This document shows positions 38,273 to 47,955 of a stretch of 64,000 nucleotides of DNA, piece after piece. This stretch comes from Paenibacillus sp. D2_2. GTDB lineage: Bacteria; Bacillota; Bacilli; Paenibacillales; Paenibacillaceae. The stretch spans positions 3,256,501 through 3,320,500 of the forward strand of contig NZ_CP133605.1 of assembly GCF_031199965.1 (NCBI RefSeq). Reading direction: 5' to 3'. Position numbers and translations under genes: made by a program. Within the stretch, counting starts at the first letter, position 1. Every line of letters starts with the position of its first letter. The notes under the pieces were generated by a model. The model was not told the origin of the DNA, searched no databases, and saw only the letters and a list, made by a program, of their open reading frames with translations.

Positions 38273-39953
38273 TTACACTTCCATGATGATTGGCAAAATC
38301 ATCGGTCTGCGACGTGTCTGTTCGTACAAGAAACGTCCGAGAGCATCTTTGACGCTAGTCTTGAGCGAAGCCCATTCATTTACGTTCTCGCTCATCAATT
38401 TTTCCAACGTACTGGACACGATCCGATTCGCTTCCTCTAGGAGACCTTCGGATTCACGAACATATACGAAGCCACGAGATATAATATCCGGGCCGGATAC
38501 GATAGTGCCATCTTGCTTACTTAACGTGACAACAACAACCAGTATTCCGTCCTGTGATAGCAGTTTGCGGTCGCGCAATACGATATTACCTACATCGCCT
38601 ACACCAAGACCGTCAATCAACACGTTGCCAGAAGGAACTTTCCCGGCCTTACGGGCTACACCATTCTGAATCTCAACAATATCACCGACATCGACCAGGA
38701 AAATATTGTCCGGATCTACACCAACGGATTCACCAAGAAGCGCGTGTTTACGAAGCATCCGGTATTCGCCGTGTACTGGGATAAAATATTTCGGACGCAT
38801 CAAGTTCAGCATCAGCTTAAGTTCTTCCTGACTACCGTGACCAGACACGTGAACCCCGGAATTTGAACCGCTGTATATAACTTCAGCACCGAGACGGAAT
38901 AGTTCATCAATTGTTCTTCCTACATACTTCTCATTACCAGGTACTGGAGTAGCAGCGATGATAACGGTGTCCCCAGGTAAAATATCGACCTTGCGATGCG
39001 TTGAACGTGCCATCCGAGTCAGAGCTGACATCGGTTCACCTTGGCTGCCTGTACACAGTATAACTACACGGTCTGCGGCCATCTTATTCACTTCTTCTGG
39101 CTCGATTAACAAACCATCCGGTACATTCAGATAACCAAGTTCAGAAGCAATCGTCACGACATTCACCATACTGCGTCCGATGATCGTCACTTTGCGTCCA
39201 GTTGTATATGCCGCATCAATAACCTGCTGGATACGATGAACATTGGAAGCGAATGTAGCAACGACTACTCTTTGCGCTGCTTTACTGAATATGTCATCAA
39301 GAACGATACCTACATTTTTCTCTGATGGTGTAAATCCAGGTCTCTCCGCATTTGTACTATCCGATAACAGGGCAAGTACACCATTCTTACCAATTTCACC
39401 CATACGATGAAGGTCGGCAAATTGATTGTTCACCGGTGTATGGTCAAATTTGAAGTCTCCGGTATGCACAACATTACCTTCCGGTGTCTCCAAACATACC
39501 CCTACGGAATCTGGAATACTGTGATTGGTTCTGAAGAAGGTCGCCTTCATCGTTGATCCCAGTTGTACTTCGGAATCCGCATCAATAAGTACGCGCTTCG
39601 TCTCACCGAGTAAACCTGCTTCCTTCAACTTGTTCTCAACCAGACCCAATGTCAACTTTGTACCATAGACAGGTACATTCAAATTCTTGAGAACGTAAGG
39701 CAAGCCGCCAATATGATCTTCATGACCATGAGTAATCAGAATACCTCTTACTTTATCGCGGTTCTCCGTTAAGTAAGTGATATCAGGAATGACGATGTCA
39801 ATCCCAAGCATATCTTCCTCCGGAAATTTCAGACCAGGCATCGATGACTACGATATCATTGGCATATTGAACGACATACATGTTCTTCCCGATTTCGGCA
39901 ACGCCGCCCAATGAAAAGATCATCAGTTTATCATTATTCATTTTTTTGGACAA
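38273..39953 (-). CDS. rnjB: Ribonuclease J (RnjB position; frameshifted near the start in this sequence)
   Basis: Metallo-beta-lactamase/beta-CASP nuclease with 5' exonuclease and endonuclease activity. ILITHGHEDHIGG is the metal motif; HVSGHGSQEELKLMLNLM and the C-terminal domain follow. The N-terminus (MSKKMNNDKLMIFSLGGVAE) starts at TTG 39953, ten bases after AGGAGGG, and is joined to GLKFPEEDMLGIDI by removing one base near 39838 (GATGCCTGGTCTG). Corrected length about 559. The location between dapA and tepA matches B. subtilis rnjB; assignment as RnjB rather than RnjA rests on synteny. Confidence 0.88.
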
Positions 39954-40146
39954 GTGAATCTAACCCTCCTAATTTGTTTGGACGTTGTAAATTTTTTTTG
40001 AAATTGTTGTTATGCACCCGATCAGTGCTCATTTAAATAACCTTTAAAACTTAACCGCACCCAGTCACTTGAGATACATTATACATGATTAAAAAGATAA
40101 AAAACAAGTCAGCCGATTATCCTGCCTATCTCTACATTGCTCCATA

Positions 40147-40184
40147 ATAAAAAAAGCGATGCCTCGTTAAAGGCATCGCTTTAT
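40147..40184 (-). terminator. Terminator after dapA
   Basis: AGCGATGCCT and AGGCATCGCT form a perfect 10-bp stem with T run on the minus-strand transcript. Confidence 0.9.
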
Positions 40185-40216
40185 GGTTAAGTATCATAAA
40201 TTTGGCTGTCCGTGAA

Positions 40217-41080
40217 CTAGTTCAGCAGCTCACGAATGCTCTCTGCTTCCGCTTCCGTCAGAGGAATAAGCGGTAACCGCACAGAACCAACCGAATATCC
40301 GCGCAGGTTGAGCGCATATTTTACAGGACCAGGACTCGGGTATTCGAACAAGCCCTTGAATATAGGCAGTAATCTTTGATGCAGCTTCGTTGCTTCTTCT
40401 ACACGACCTGCGAAAAAGGCAGTAATCATTTCTTTCATCGGGCTGCCGATAATATGACTTGCAACACTCACAACGCCATGTGCTCCTACAGCCATAGCGG
40501 GAAGAGCAGCCGAATCATCACCGGAATACACTTTGAAACCAGCTGGAGCAGCACCAGCAATCTCGGCCACCTGGTTCAGAGGGGCACATTCTTTAGTGGC
40601 AACAATATTAGGGATCTGCGCTAATCTCAGTGTTGTCTCAGTACTGATGTTGATCATCGTACGGCTTGGCACGTTGTATAGTACGACTGGCAATGAAACA
40701 GAATTGGCAATCGTCGAGAAGTGTTGATACAGTCCTTCCTGGGAAGGCTTGTTATAATAAGGCGCCACAAGCAATAGCCCATCTACACCCAACCTCTCCG
40801 CTTCTTTGGACAATTGAATAGTATGGGCTGTATTGTTACTGCCCGTACCGGCAATCACTTTACATCTGCCCGCCACATGCTCAACTGTGAAGCGAAATAA
40901 CTCCAGCTTTTCCTCGTCTGTTAATGTTGGAGACTCGCCGGTCGTACCGCATACTACCAGGCTATCGGACTTCTGTTCTTCAATTAGATAATCAATAAGG
41001 CGTGCAGTCTCACCCCAATGAATTCGATTCTGTTCATCAAATGGTGTTACCATAGCTGTAATTAATCTACCGAAATCCAC
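40217..41080 (-). CDS. dapA: 4-hydroxy-tetrahydrodipicolinate synthase
   Basis: Condenses pyruvate with aspartate semialdehyde in lysine/dipicolinate synthesis. 287 residues with GTTGESPTLTDEEK, VLYNVPSRT (catalytic tyrosine) and IVATKECAP (Schiff-base lysine). GTG start after GGAGG. It is 66 bases downstream of dapG. Its product goes to lysine, peptidoglycan and, via dpaAB encoded 2 kb away, to spore dipicolinic acid. Confidence 0.95.
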   Translation of the reverse strand: MDFGRLITAMVTPFDEQNRIHWGETARLIDYLIEEQKSDSLVVCGTTGESPTLTDEEKLELFRFTVEHVAGRCKVIAGTGSNNTAHTIQLSKEAERLGVDGLLLVAPYYNKPSQEGLYQHFSTIANSVSLPVVLYNVPSRTMINISTETTLRLAQIPNIVATKECAPLNQVAEIAGAAPAGFKVYSGDDSAALPAMAVGAHGVVSVASHIIGSPMKEMITAFFAGRVEEATKLHQRLLPIFKGLFEYPSPGPVKYALNLRGYSVGSVRLPLIPLTEAEAESIRELLN

Positions 41081-41146
41081 TTTGTCTCCTCCTTTCTCAA
41101 TTCGCTGAATAAGCGGAATATAAACATATAATAATGGCCTAAGGTA

Positions 41147-42369
41147 CTAACGGCCTAATTCAAACTTTGTATGCAAAGCCCGTAGAGCTTCTACCATATC
41201 ATCCTTATTAACTAATACCCAGATCGTCGTGTTGGAATCAGCGGACTGCAGAATTTGAATATTCTGCTCCGTCAATGCTTCAACGATTTTTGCCATGATA
41301 CCTGGAACACCATTGATTCCTCCGCCGATGACGGATACTTTCGCACAGCCTGTCAGAACATCAGGTTTCAAGCCTAGCTGCTCCAAAACTTGGACCGCTT
41401 TATCCGAATCATGGTCAAATACCGTATAAACGACTCCGGACGGGGTAACATTAATAAAATCGACACTGATAGAATTTTCGGCCATTGTCTTGAAGACCTG
41501 CAATTGAAGATGTTCCTTATTGTTGCCGCCAGAAGCATCGACCTTAATCTGCGTTACATTGTTCACATAGGCAATACCGGTTACGTAACGATCCAGAATA
41601 CCGAGCTGAACATCCTTGAACCCTTCTGGATTTGCAACGAGTGTTCCCTCGCCCTCTGAGAACGTGGAGCGTACACGAACAGGTAAACCGGACTGCATGG
41701 CAATTTCAACGGCCCGCGGATGAATCACTTTAGCCCCTTGATGAGCCATATTGCATATTTCGGCATAGCTAACGTAGTCTAGCTGTCTTGCATCCTCGAC
41801 AATCCTTGGATCGGCGGTAAGAATACCGTTAACATCAGTATAAATATCTACCATTTCAGCATGAAGTGCTGCACCCAGCGCTGTTGCTGAGGTATCGCTT
41901 CCTCCGCGTCCCAGAGTCGTAAAATCACCGATCTGATTTTGCCCTTGGAACCCGGTCACAATCACAACATCCTTCTGTTCCAACTGCTCCAGTACTCGGG
42001 TAGGAACGATATCTAGAATTCTGGCATTGCCATAATGGCTATCTGTTCGAAACCCAGCCTGCGCTCCCGTTAACACAACAGAAGAGATCGATTCTCTATT
42101 CAGCAGACTGCTAAGCATAGAAGCGGATATTATTTCACCGCAAGCAAGCAATAAATCCTGCTCACGCGAGTCCAACGAGCCCCCGCCATTAGCTATGAGA
42201 TCAAGAAGGGTGTCCGTTGCATATGGGTCACCTTTCGGCCCATTGCCGACACCACCACGACGAGCCGGAAACCGTTAGCCAGTTCCCGGCGAATATGTGA
42301 GATGACATAATCTCTTGCCTCCGGAGTGGAGAGAGAAGTGCCACCGAATTTTTGCACTAAGATGCGCAT
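41147..42369 (-). CDS. dapG: Aspartokinase I (dapG; frameshifted in this sequence)
   Basis: Phosphorylates aspartate for the DAP/lysine pathway. The start (MRILVQKFGGTSLSTPEARD) at 42369 follows GGAGGAATACCC. The frame breaks at 42231-42232: one extra G in AAAGGTGAC restores VVVVSAMGRKGDPYATDTLL and joins the remainder (GRGGSDTSATALGAAL, two ACT domains). Corrected length is about 407 residues. B. subtilis DapG is the DAP-sensitive isozyme, but feedback type is not visible here. Confidence 0.88.
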
Positions 42370-42447
42370 GGGTATTCCTCCAATTTACGTATGCGGGTAT
42401 GCGGAGTAAAGCTTGACTTTATTCCGTTGTTCTATGTTGTTATGGAA

Positions 42448-42791
42448 TCAAGTTTTATCCTTTGCTGCAATTATCACTGCAATTTGAACAGCATTCCATG
42501 CTGCGCCTTTTCAGCAGATTACCCGGACACAATCCACAAATAAAGCGCCCGCTCATTGCCAAGATTACGACGCAGACGGACTATGAACACCTCCGTCTTG
42601 CCGGCAGCTTCTGTGAACAGAGGGTATCTCTGTACTGCCGGATCGTCAACAAGCGTAACACCCGGTGCATCGGACAGCAGCTTCTCACTTCATCCAAATC
42701 GTTACCTGTGCCAACTCGACATAGACGACTCTGAATGCCCATAAACAACCGGAATCCGCACGCAGGTTATTGTTACCTAAGTTAATATCCC
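42448..42791 (-). pseudogene. asd: Remnant of aspartate-semialdehyde dehydrogenase (asd)
   Basis: The C-terminal ~110 codons of Asd can be read only by changing frame repeatedly: RDINLG, then (T)CVRIPVVYGHSES, YVELAQV, DLDEVR, LLSDAPGVTLVDDPAVQRYP, RLRRNLGNERALYLWIVSG, NLLK and WNAVQIAVIIAAKDKT with stop at 42448. The N-terminal ~240 codons, including the NAD(P) and active-site cysteine regions, are absent; the remnant begins about 12 bases after the dpaB stop. Neighbouring genes average about one indel per 3 kb, whereas this has around five in 0.34 kb, so real decay is favoured. Confidence 0.8.
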
Positions 42792-42802
42792 TTAAAATGC
42801 CC

Positions 42803-43396
42803 TCATGAATTGTACCGTTCTATAATGAGCGGTTGCAATTGCTTACCTTCGAGCGCCGCGAAGCAGGCCTCAGGAACCAATTCCATCCGTGCCACAAGAG
42901 AATTCGGCTTCTCGACCGGATTGTCCTGACCAAACGGAACGAAGAATATATTCTTCGCGACAATAAGCTTGGCGATATTGGCCAGATTAAATCCCAGACC
43001 ATCATTTGTAGAAATAGCGACCACAAGCGGACGTCCATTGCGCATTTGCGCTTTTGCCGCCATCAGGACAGGACTGTCTGTTACAGCATTCGCAAGTTTG
43101 CTGGTCGTAGTTCCTGTGCAGGGCGCTATAACCATGATATCTAGCAATTTCTTAGGACCGAGCGGCTCGGCCTCGACGATTGTAGAAATCATATCATTCC
43201 CAGTAATATCTTTCAATTGTTTCCGCCAATCCTCTGATTTGCCAAAACGGGTATCCGTCGTTAACACCGATTGGGATACGATCGGAACGACTTTAGCACC
43301 ATCATCTACAAAACGTTGGATTTGCGGCATCACCTCAGCAAGCGTACAATGTGAGCCTGTCACCGCATAACCTACCGTAATACCTTGCCAATTCAC
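42803..43396 (-). CDS. dpaB: Dipicolinate synthase subunit B
   Basis: Flavoprotein-like subunit of dipicolinic acid synthase, made in the mother cell. 197 residues (WQGITVGYAVTGSHCTLAEV, MVIAPCTGTTTSKLANAVTD, PVLMAAKAQMRNGRPLVVAI). The GTG start overlaps the dpaA stop by four bases. It is followed directly by the asd remnant. Confidence 0.93.
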   Translation of the reverse strand: MNWQGITVGYAVTGSHCTLAEVMPQIQRFVDDGAKVVPIVSQSVLTTDTRFGKSEDWRKQLKDITGNDMISTIVEAEPLGPKKLLDIMVIAPCTGTTTSKLANAVTDSPVLMAAKAQMRNGRPLVVAISTNDGLGFNLANIAKLIVAKNIFFVPFGQDNPVEKPNSLVARMELVPEACFAALEGKQLQPLIIERYNS

Positions 43397-44292
43397 TCTT
43401 CATCCCCCCGTAAATGGAACTCTTCCGTAATCGACTGACACAACGTGTTAGCTATAATAATTCCAGCCGTTTTAGGAGCTACGATTCCAGGTAAACCGGG
43501 AGCAAGGAGCGCCTTGATTCCACGCTTCTCAGCGAAGCGGAAATCCGTTCCTCCAGGAGCTGAAGCAAGGTCGATAATAACCGTTCTTCTAGGCAATTTC
43601 GAGATGATTTGTGCTGTGATTATCATAGTCGGTATTGTATTAAAAATCAAGTCAATATCGCCTGTGTTAGCGGTCAAATCCCTTGTCATAAAAGGCTCCC
43701 AGCCCATAACGGCAGCTCTCGCAGCATCCGCTTCCCTACGTACGCCTACCCTTACTTTCGCCCCTAATCCCTGCAAAGTCTTCGCCAGAGTGAAGCCTGT
43801 TCTCCCAATTCCAAGCACAATACAGGTTGAGCCGTGAATGGTTATATCAGTATTCTGAATTGCCATCATGAGGGCTCCCTCTGCGGTTGGAATCGAATTG
43901 TATATCGCTACATCATCACGATCAAGGAGCTCGATCAGTCGGAATCTATATTCGGCGCTCATACGCCGCAGTAAGCTTTTGGCCATGCCCGTATATACCA
44001 GGGCTCCCTCCCGTATGGCCATGAACAGCTCCTGCCTCATAACCAGATCTCCGCTTCCGAACGGTGCAGCGATAATCCCATTGTCATCACAGCCAATCAC
44101 CGGCATAACGATAATATCCGCCTCTTGCAGCGTAGCTGGTGATAATGCTGGTTGCTTCGCTCCAGAAGGTAGATTTTCCAGCTTGTCGAAGCCAATCAGT
44201 CGAACCATAGCATCTAATTCAATACATTTGTTGATGACCTCGACCTGCCTAGCATCTCCACCCAGGAATACAATTGTAAGACCGGTCAGCAT
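43393..44292 (-). CDS. dpaA: Dipicolinate synthase subunit A
   Basis: NAD(P)-dependent subunit of dipicolinate synthase (SpoVFA). 299 residues with the Rossmann motif VLGIGRTGFTLAKTLQGLGA and APGLPGIVAPKTAGIIIANT near the end. AAGGAG lies upstream of the ATG. dpaAB, dapG and dapA form a lysine/DPA supply cluster, as in B. subtilis spoVFAB-asd-dapG-dapA. Confidence 0.94.
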   Translation of the reverse strand: MLTGLTIVFLGGDARQVEVINKCIELDAMVRLIGFDKLENLPSGAKQPALSPATLQEADIIVMPVIGCDDNGIIAAPFGSGDLVMRQELFMAIREGALVYTGMAKSLLRRMSAEYRFRLIELLDRDDVAIYNSIPTAEGALMMAIQNTDITIHGSTCIVLGIGRTGFTLAKTLQGLGAKVRVGVRREADAARAAVMGWEPFMTRDLTANTGDIDLIFNTIPTMIITAQIISKLPRRTVIIDLASAPGGTDFRFAEKRGIKALLAPGLPGIVAPKTAGIIIANTLCQSITEEFHLRGDEE

Positions 44293-44382
44293 TCAGGACG
44301 CCACTCCTTCCAGGCAATACAGTATAGAGCATATTATGCCGATGCCTACTAAGTGGTGAATTGAACCAGGTTCAAATAAATA

Positions 44383-44438
44383 CAAAAAAACAAGCATACA
44401 GTACCTCGGTCAGCAGACCAAAAGGCTGTATGCTTGTT
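44383..44438 (-). terminator. Terminator after dut
   Basis: ACAAGCATACAG and CTGTATGCTTGT form a perfect 12-bp stem; the T run follows on the minus-strand transcript. It ends 11 bases beyond the dut stop. Confidence 0.92.
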
Positions 44439-44448
44439 TCTATAATTC

Positions 44449-44904
44449 TTACTTCGTTCCTGTATGACCAAACCCGCCGGCGCCACGCTCTGTATCGGAC
44501 AAATCATCCACAGTAAGCAGGTTTACTTCTGGTACAGTCTGGAACACCATTTGCGCAATGCGCTCATTGCGTGTGATTGTAAATGCCTCATGGCCCAGAT
44601 TGATCAACAGTACTTTGATCTCGCCACGATAATCCGCGTCGATTGTACCAGGCGTATTGAGGCATGTGATGCCATGTTTGAAGGCCAGCCCACTACGCGG
44701 ACGGATTTGCGCTTCAAGTCCGGCAGGCATAGCGATGGCTATTCCCGTCGGTACAAGGAACCGTTCTCCAGGCTGTAATCTGATTTCTTGTGTTACTGCT
44801 GCATAAAGATCAAAACCGGAGGCAAGCTCAGACATTTTGCGAGGAAGCTCCACGTCTTCATTGCCCGGCATACGTTTTAGTTGCACATCAAATGACAAGT
44901 TCAT
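44449..44904 (-). CDS. dut: Deoxyuridine 5'-triphosphate nucleotidohydrolase
   Basis: A trimeric dUTPase of 151 residues with all five motifs: SGFDLYA, PRSGLAFKHG, GTIDADYRGEI, ERIAQMVF and ERGAGGFGHTG. It removes dUTP and supplies dUMP. The start region overlaps the ymxG stop by 17 bases. In B. subtilis this place holds ymxH; here dut replaces it. Confidence 0.94.
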   Translation of the reverse strand: MNLSFDVQLKRMPGNEDVELPRKMSELASGFDLYAAVTQEIRLQPGERFLVPTGIAIAMPAGLEAQIRPRSGLAFKHGITCLNTPGTIDADYRGEIKVLLINLGHEAFTITRNERIAQMVFQTVPEVNLLTVDDLSDTERGAGGFGHTGTK

Positions 44905-46141
44905 CTCTCCTTAATCCGGATATTACCCGGTCCGATGCACCTACCATAGCAAGTGCGAACGGCTTCTTGAACATTTCCTTAACACAATAGTTTACATCAT
45001 CCATCGTTACTGCATCAATGCGATTTATCATTTCATCAAGCGTAAAATGGCGTCCCAGCATCAACTCGTTCTTACCGAGACGATTCATCCGACTGCCTGT
45101 ACTCTCCAGACTTAGGATCAAGCTTCCTTTGAGCTGTTCCTTCCCCTTGCGAAGTTCATTCTCTGTTAGCCCATTCTGTGCGACATCATGAAGAATCTCC
45201 TTCGTCAACGTCAGAACATCTTCAGTCTGCTTCGGCGCGGTCCCGGCATATACCGTGAACAGACCGCTATCTGCACTCGAACTATGATAAGAATAAACTG
45301 AATAGGCAAGGCCACGCTTCTCACGAATCTCTTGGAACAGACGAGAGCTCATGCCTCCGCCAATCGCATTGTTGAGCAGCACCATTGCATATTGTCTATC
45401 ATCCCCAGTAGCCAGTCCAGGAAACGAGAGACAGATATGATTCTGTTCTGTCTTCTTCTTATAGAACTTGAGACCGCTAAGGAACTCAGGCATGGCCAAC
45501 TGATTGCTAAGACCATGATTGCTGAAATTACCGAAATATTTCTCCAACAGATCAATCAGTGAATCATCAATATTGCCGGCAACACTAATAACCGTATTCT
45601 CAATAGTATACTTCTCTTTCATATACTGACGAAGATGATCCGGCGTCATCGCCAGCAGCTTCTCCTCGGTTCCGAGAATCGGCAGGGCTAACGGATGATC
45701 CCCATAGGCGGCTTCTGTTATTAGATCGTGAACCATATCATCCGGCGTATCTTCGTACATCGAGATTTCTTCCAGGATGACATTCTTCTCTTTACGAAGC
45801 TCCTCTGCATCAAACAGCGAATGGAAGAACATATCCGACAGCACGTCAACCGCAATCGGCAAATGTTCATCTAACACCTTGGCATAGAAACAAGTATACT
45901 CCTTCGAGGTGAACGCATTCACATTTCCGCCAATTGCATCGAATTCCTCTGCGATATCTTTGGCACTGAATTTTGACGTTCCCTTGAACAACATGTGCTC
46001 GATAAAATGAGAAATCCCGCCCTGCTCCGGCGTTTCATTACGCGATCCGGTCTTCACCCAAATACCGAAAGAAACAGATCGGCAGGATGGAATTTTCTCC
46101 GTAACGACCCGCAGGCCATTGCTTAATTGCGTCTTATTCAC
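44888..46141 (-). CDS. ymxG: M16-family zinc peptidase YmxG
   Basis: Processing-peptidase-like protein of about 417 residues with intact HFIEHMLFKGT zinc motif near residues 48-58 and the distal glutamate region. The GTG start at 46141 follows AGGAGGATCCTTA; the longer upstream frame is not preceded by a ribosome site. Role in B. subtilis (mlpA/ymxG) is poorly defined; it regulates degradative enzymes. It sits between ylxY and dut. Confidence 0.88.
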   Translation of the reverse strand: MNKTQLSNGLRVVTEKIPSCRSVSFGIWVKTGSRNETPEQGGISHFIEHMLFKGTSKFSAKDIAEEFDAIGGNVNAFTSKEYTCFYAKVLDEHLPIAVDVLSDMFFHSLFDAEELRKEKNVILEEISMYEDTPDDMVHDLITEAAYGDHPLALPILGTEEKLLAMTPDHLRQYMKEKYTIENTVISVAGNIDDSLIDLLEKYFGNFSNHGLSNQLAMPEFLSGLKFYKKKTEQNHICLSFPGLATGDDRQYAMVLLNNAIGGGMSSRLFQEIREKRGLAYSVYSYHSSSADSGLFTVYAGTAPKQTEDVLTLTKEILHDVAQNGLTENELRKGKEQLKGSLILSLESTGSRMNRLGKNELMLGRHFTLDEMINRIDAVTMDDVNYCVKEMFKKPFALAMVGASDRVISGLRRDELVI

Positions 46142-46216
46142 TAAGGATCCTCCTAAAAGTTTTGCACAGCAAAACTTAAGCATTTGCTTCGTCATTTAAA
46201 TGGATAGCTTAACAAG

Positions 46217-47253
46217 CTACCCGCGAATTGATAAATGCATTCCTATCCTATCAAAAAAAGGCAACCGCTCAACTCCCAGGAGTATCGATCCGGTCGGGGA
46301 CAAGGTCTCTTCTACAGTACCTAGCTTGATCCCCTTGCGCTCGATTACCTGGATCATTCCTTTTAAAGCATCTCTTGAAGAAGCAGTGGGATGCATCAGA
46401 ATCAATGCTCCTGGTTCAACCTTTTGGGCAATTTTCTGTACAATCGTGCTTGGAGCTGGCTTCATCCAGTCAACAGTATCCACCGTCCATAATACGGTCT
46501 TAAGACCTTGCTCAGCCGCTAGCTCAATAGTCCGTTGATCATAATCACCAGATGGTGGTGCGAACCAGCGATTATCCACCCAAGCTTCTGCTTCAGTAGA
46601 TCCTTCGTCTTCGATATTTCCAACCGTGCCTGGCTATCATCCAATTGACTCATATTAGGATGTGAATACGCATGATTTTCGAGCTGATGTCCTCTTTTTT
46701 GAATCTCTAGCGCCAGATCGGTATTCTTCTTCAGCCAGCTTCCATCAAAGAAGAAGGTTGCCTTCACACCCGCTTCATCCAGAATATCCAGCATCGGTAT
46801 AATATACTCATTACCCCAGGCTACATTAATCATAAATGCGGCCATCGGCTTGTTAGGATTGCCACGAAAGATTGGTTCTGTCCCCAGATCATCCAAGTTT
46901 ACCTTCGGCTTCAACTCTCGATAGACAAATTCAAGCTTCTGGCCAGGTTCAGCGGCTTTAGCCTTCTCATAGGTCTTTTCTATATCTACCTCACGACCAT
47001 TGTATCCGGGAATGGCTTTCCAAACTCGGTCAACAACCGCATCGATTGGTTCGATCCTCCGTTTATTTGCTTCTGACCGGATTTGTGCCAGCAAGGGATC
47101 ATCCCCCTTCCGATCTGTAAGCAAACCGAGCACCAACTTGCTACCCTTCTCATGGTCGCCACCTGCTACAAATTTGTGAATTCCAACAAACTGCCCAAGC
47201 ATCATCACGAGCAAGGTCGTTGCAACGATAACCGCCAATTTTTTTCGATTCAT
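46217..47253 (-). CDS. ylxY: Polysaccharide deacetylase YlxY (frameshifted in this sequence)
   Basis: NodB-type deacetylase, YlxY subgroup by position next to ymxG and pnp. The N-terminal membrane anchor (LAVIVATTLLVMMLGQFVGI) precedes the NodB domain (MINVAWGNEY, KATFFFDGSW, ENHAYSHPNMSQ). One base is missing in the C3 run at 46579-46581; adding it reads KQKLGVDNRWFAPPSGDYDQ into the C-terminal part (LKTVLWTVDTVDWM, ILMHPT). Catalytic MVNWG-type aspartate is not apparent (VAWGNE), so activity is uncertain. Confidence 0.85.
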
Positions 47254-47682
47254 GACAGACTCATCCCTTCAGCGGGTTTTGTCCTAATCTTATGAAGACA
47301 AGTCCTGGAATATGCGAAATAAGCACAGTTTGCAAATAGTTCTGTCTTTTTCAGAAACTTTATGTTATAATTACAACCGTTGAGTAAATTTAACCTCGTA
47401 AGTTCCTCGAATTTTTCTAAATTAACCCATCTAGAAGTGAAGAAAATTCCTATTTTGATAACCCTAAAGAGTAAGAGTTTTAAATTTTACGGAACGTTTG
47501 AGATTTTCTGATTCACGCTGGAGCGGTCATTGGAGCCGCAAGGACGAAAGAGAGGCAGGGCTTTTGTTGTTTTAGAAGCAATGTACCGATTGATGAACTT
47601 CACAAATACGGAACCGTGTACAGCAGTTTATGCTGTCAGAGGTTAAATTTATATAGTGCTTAATATATAGCGCGAAATAAAC
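47254..47682. other. Non-coding gap upstream of ylxY
   Basis: No open frame of note. GC-richer, hairpin-forming sequence lies at about 47515-47640 (for example GAGCGGTCATTGGAGCCGC and ACAGCAGTTTATGCTGT). A possible plus-strand promoter is TTGATA (47455-47460) with TTTAAA about 17 bases downstream. It could be a small RNA ending at the hairpin at 47685, or the ylxY leader on the other strand; neither is established. Confidence 0.3.
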
Positions 47683-47684
47683 TA

Positions 47685-47712
47685 GTACCCGGCGATTGTT
47701 ATCGCCGGGTAC
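47685..47712. repeat. Perfect 12-bp inverted repeat
   Basis: GTACCCGGCGAT and ATCGCCGGGTAC with a TGTT loop. A weak T-rich tail follows on the plus strand, so it may terminate a plus-strand transcript; it is not adjacent to any annotated plus-strand gene. Confidence 0.6.
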
Positions 47713-47772
47713 GTCCAATTTTATAGCCTAAATTTATTCATTCTTATTTCATATCGTACTCAATTCTGCACT

Positions 47773-47955
47773 TTAGTGCGTGTTTAAAAAGTCAGACTTT
47801 CAGCACCGAGAAGGTTGGATGAAGCTAGGGACTGAGGAGCGGAGCGTACGTTTTGGGTACGTGAGCACCTGAAGGCCCGGCTGAATTCAAGATTCGATGT
47901 CGAATAGCTTCATGATTTACTTCGTGATCAAAGACGGACTTTTTAAACAACCTCT
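47773..47955 (+). repeat. Full-length copy C of the TGTTCAAAAAG repeat
   Basis: From TTAGTGCGTGTTTAAAAAG to CTTTTTAAACAACCTCTC, with the same internal segments as copies A and B (GGTTGGATGAAGCTAGGG, GAATTCAAGATTCGATGTCG). The terminal TTCAAAAAG is TTTAAAAAG here at both ends. It overlaps the 3' end of the ABC transporter gene. Confidence 0.85.

Noticed and set aside
42448..42791. asd gap as a simple sequencing error
   Set aside because: Several indels plus deletion of about 240 codons cannot be explained by the one-per-3-kb error rate seen elsewhere; an assembly collapse is the remaining alternative.
47254..47682. Known riboswitch (SAM, TPP, lysine, T-box, c-di-AMP)
   Set aside because: None of the conserved core motifs of these classes could be found by eye.
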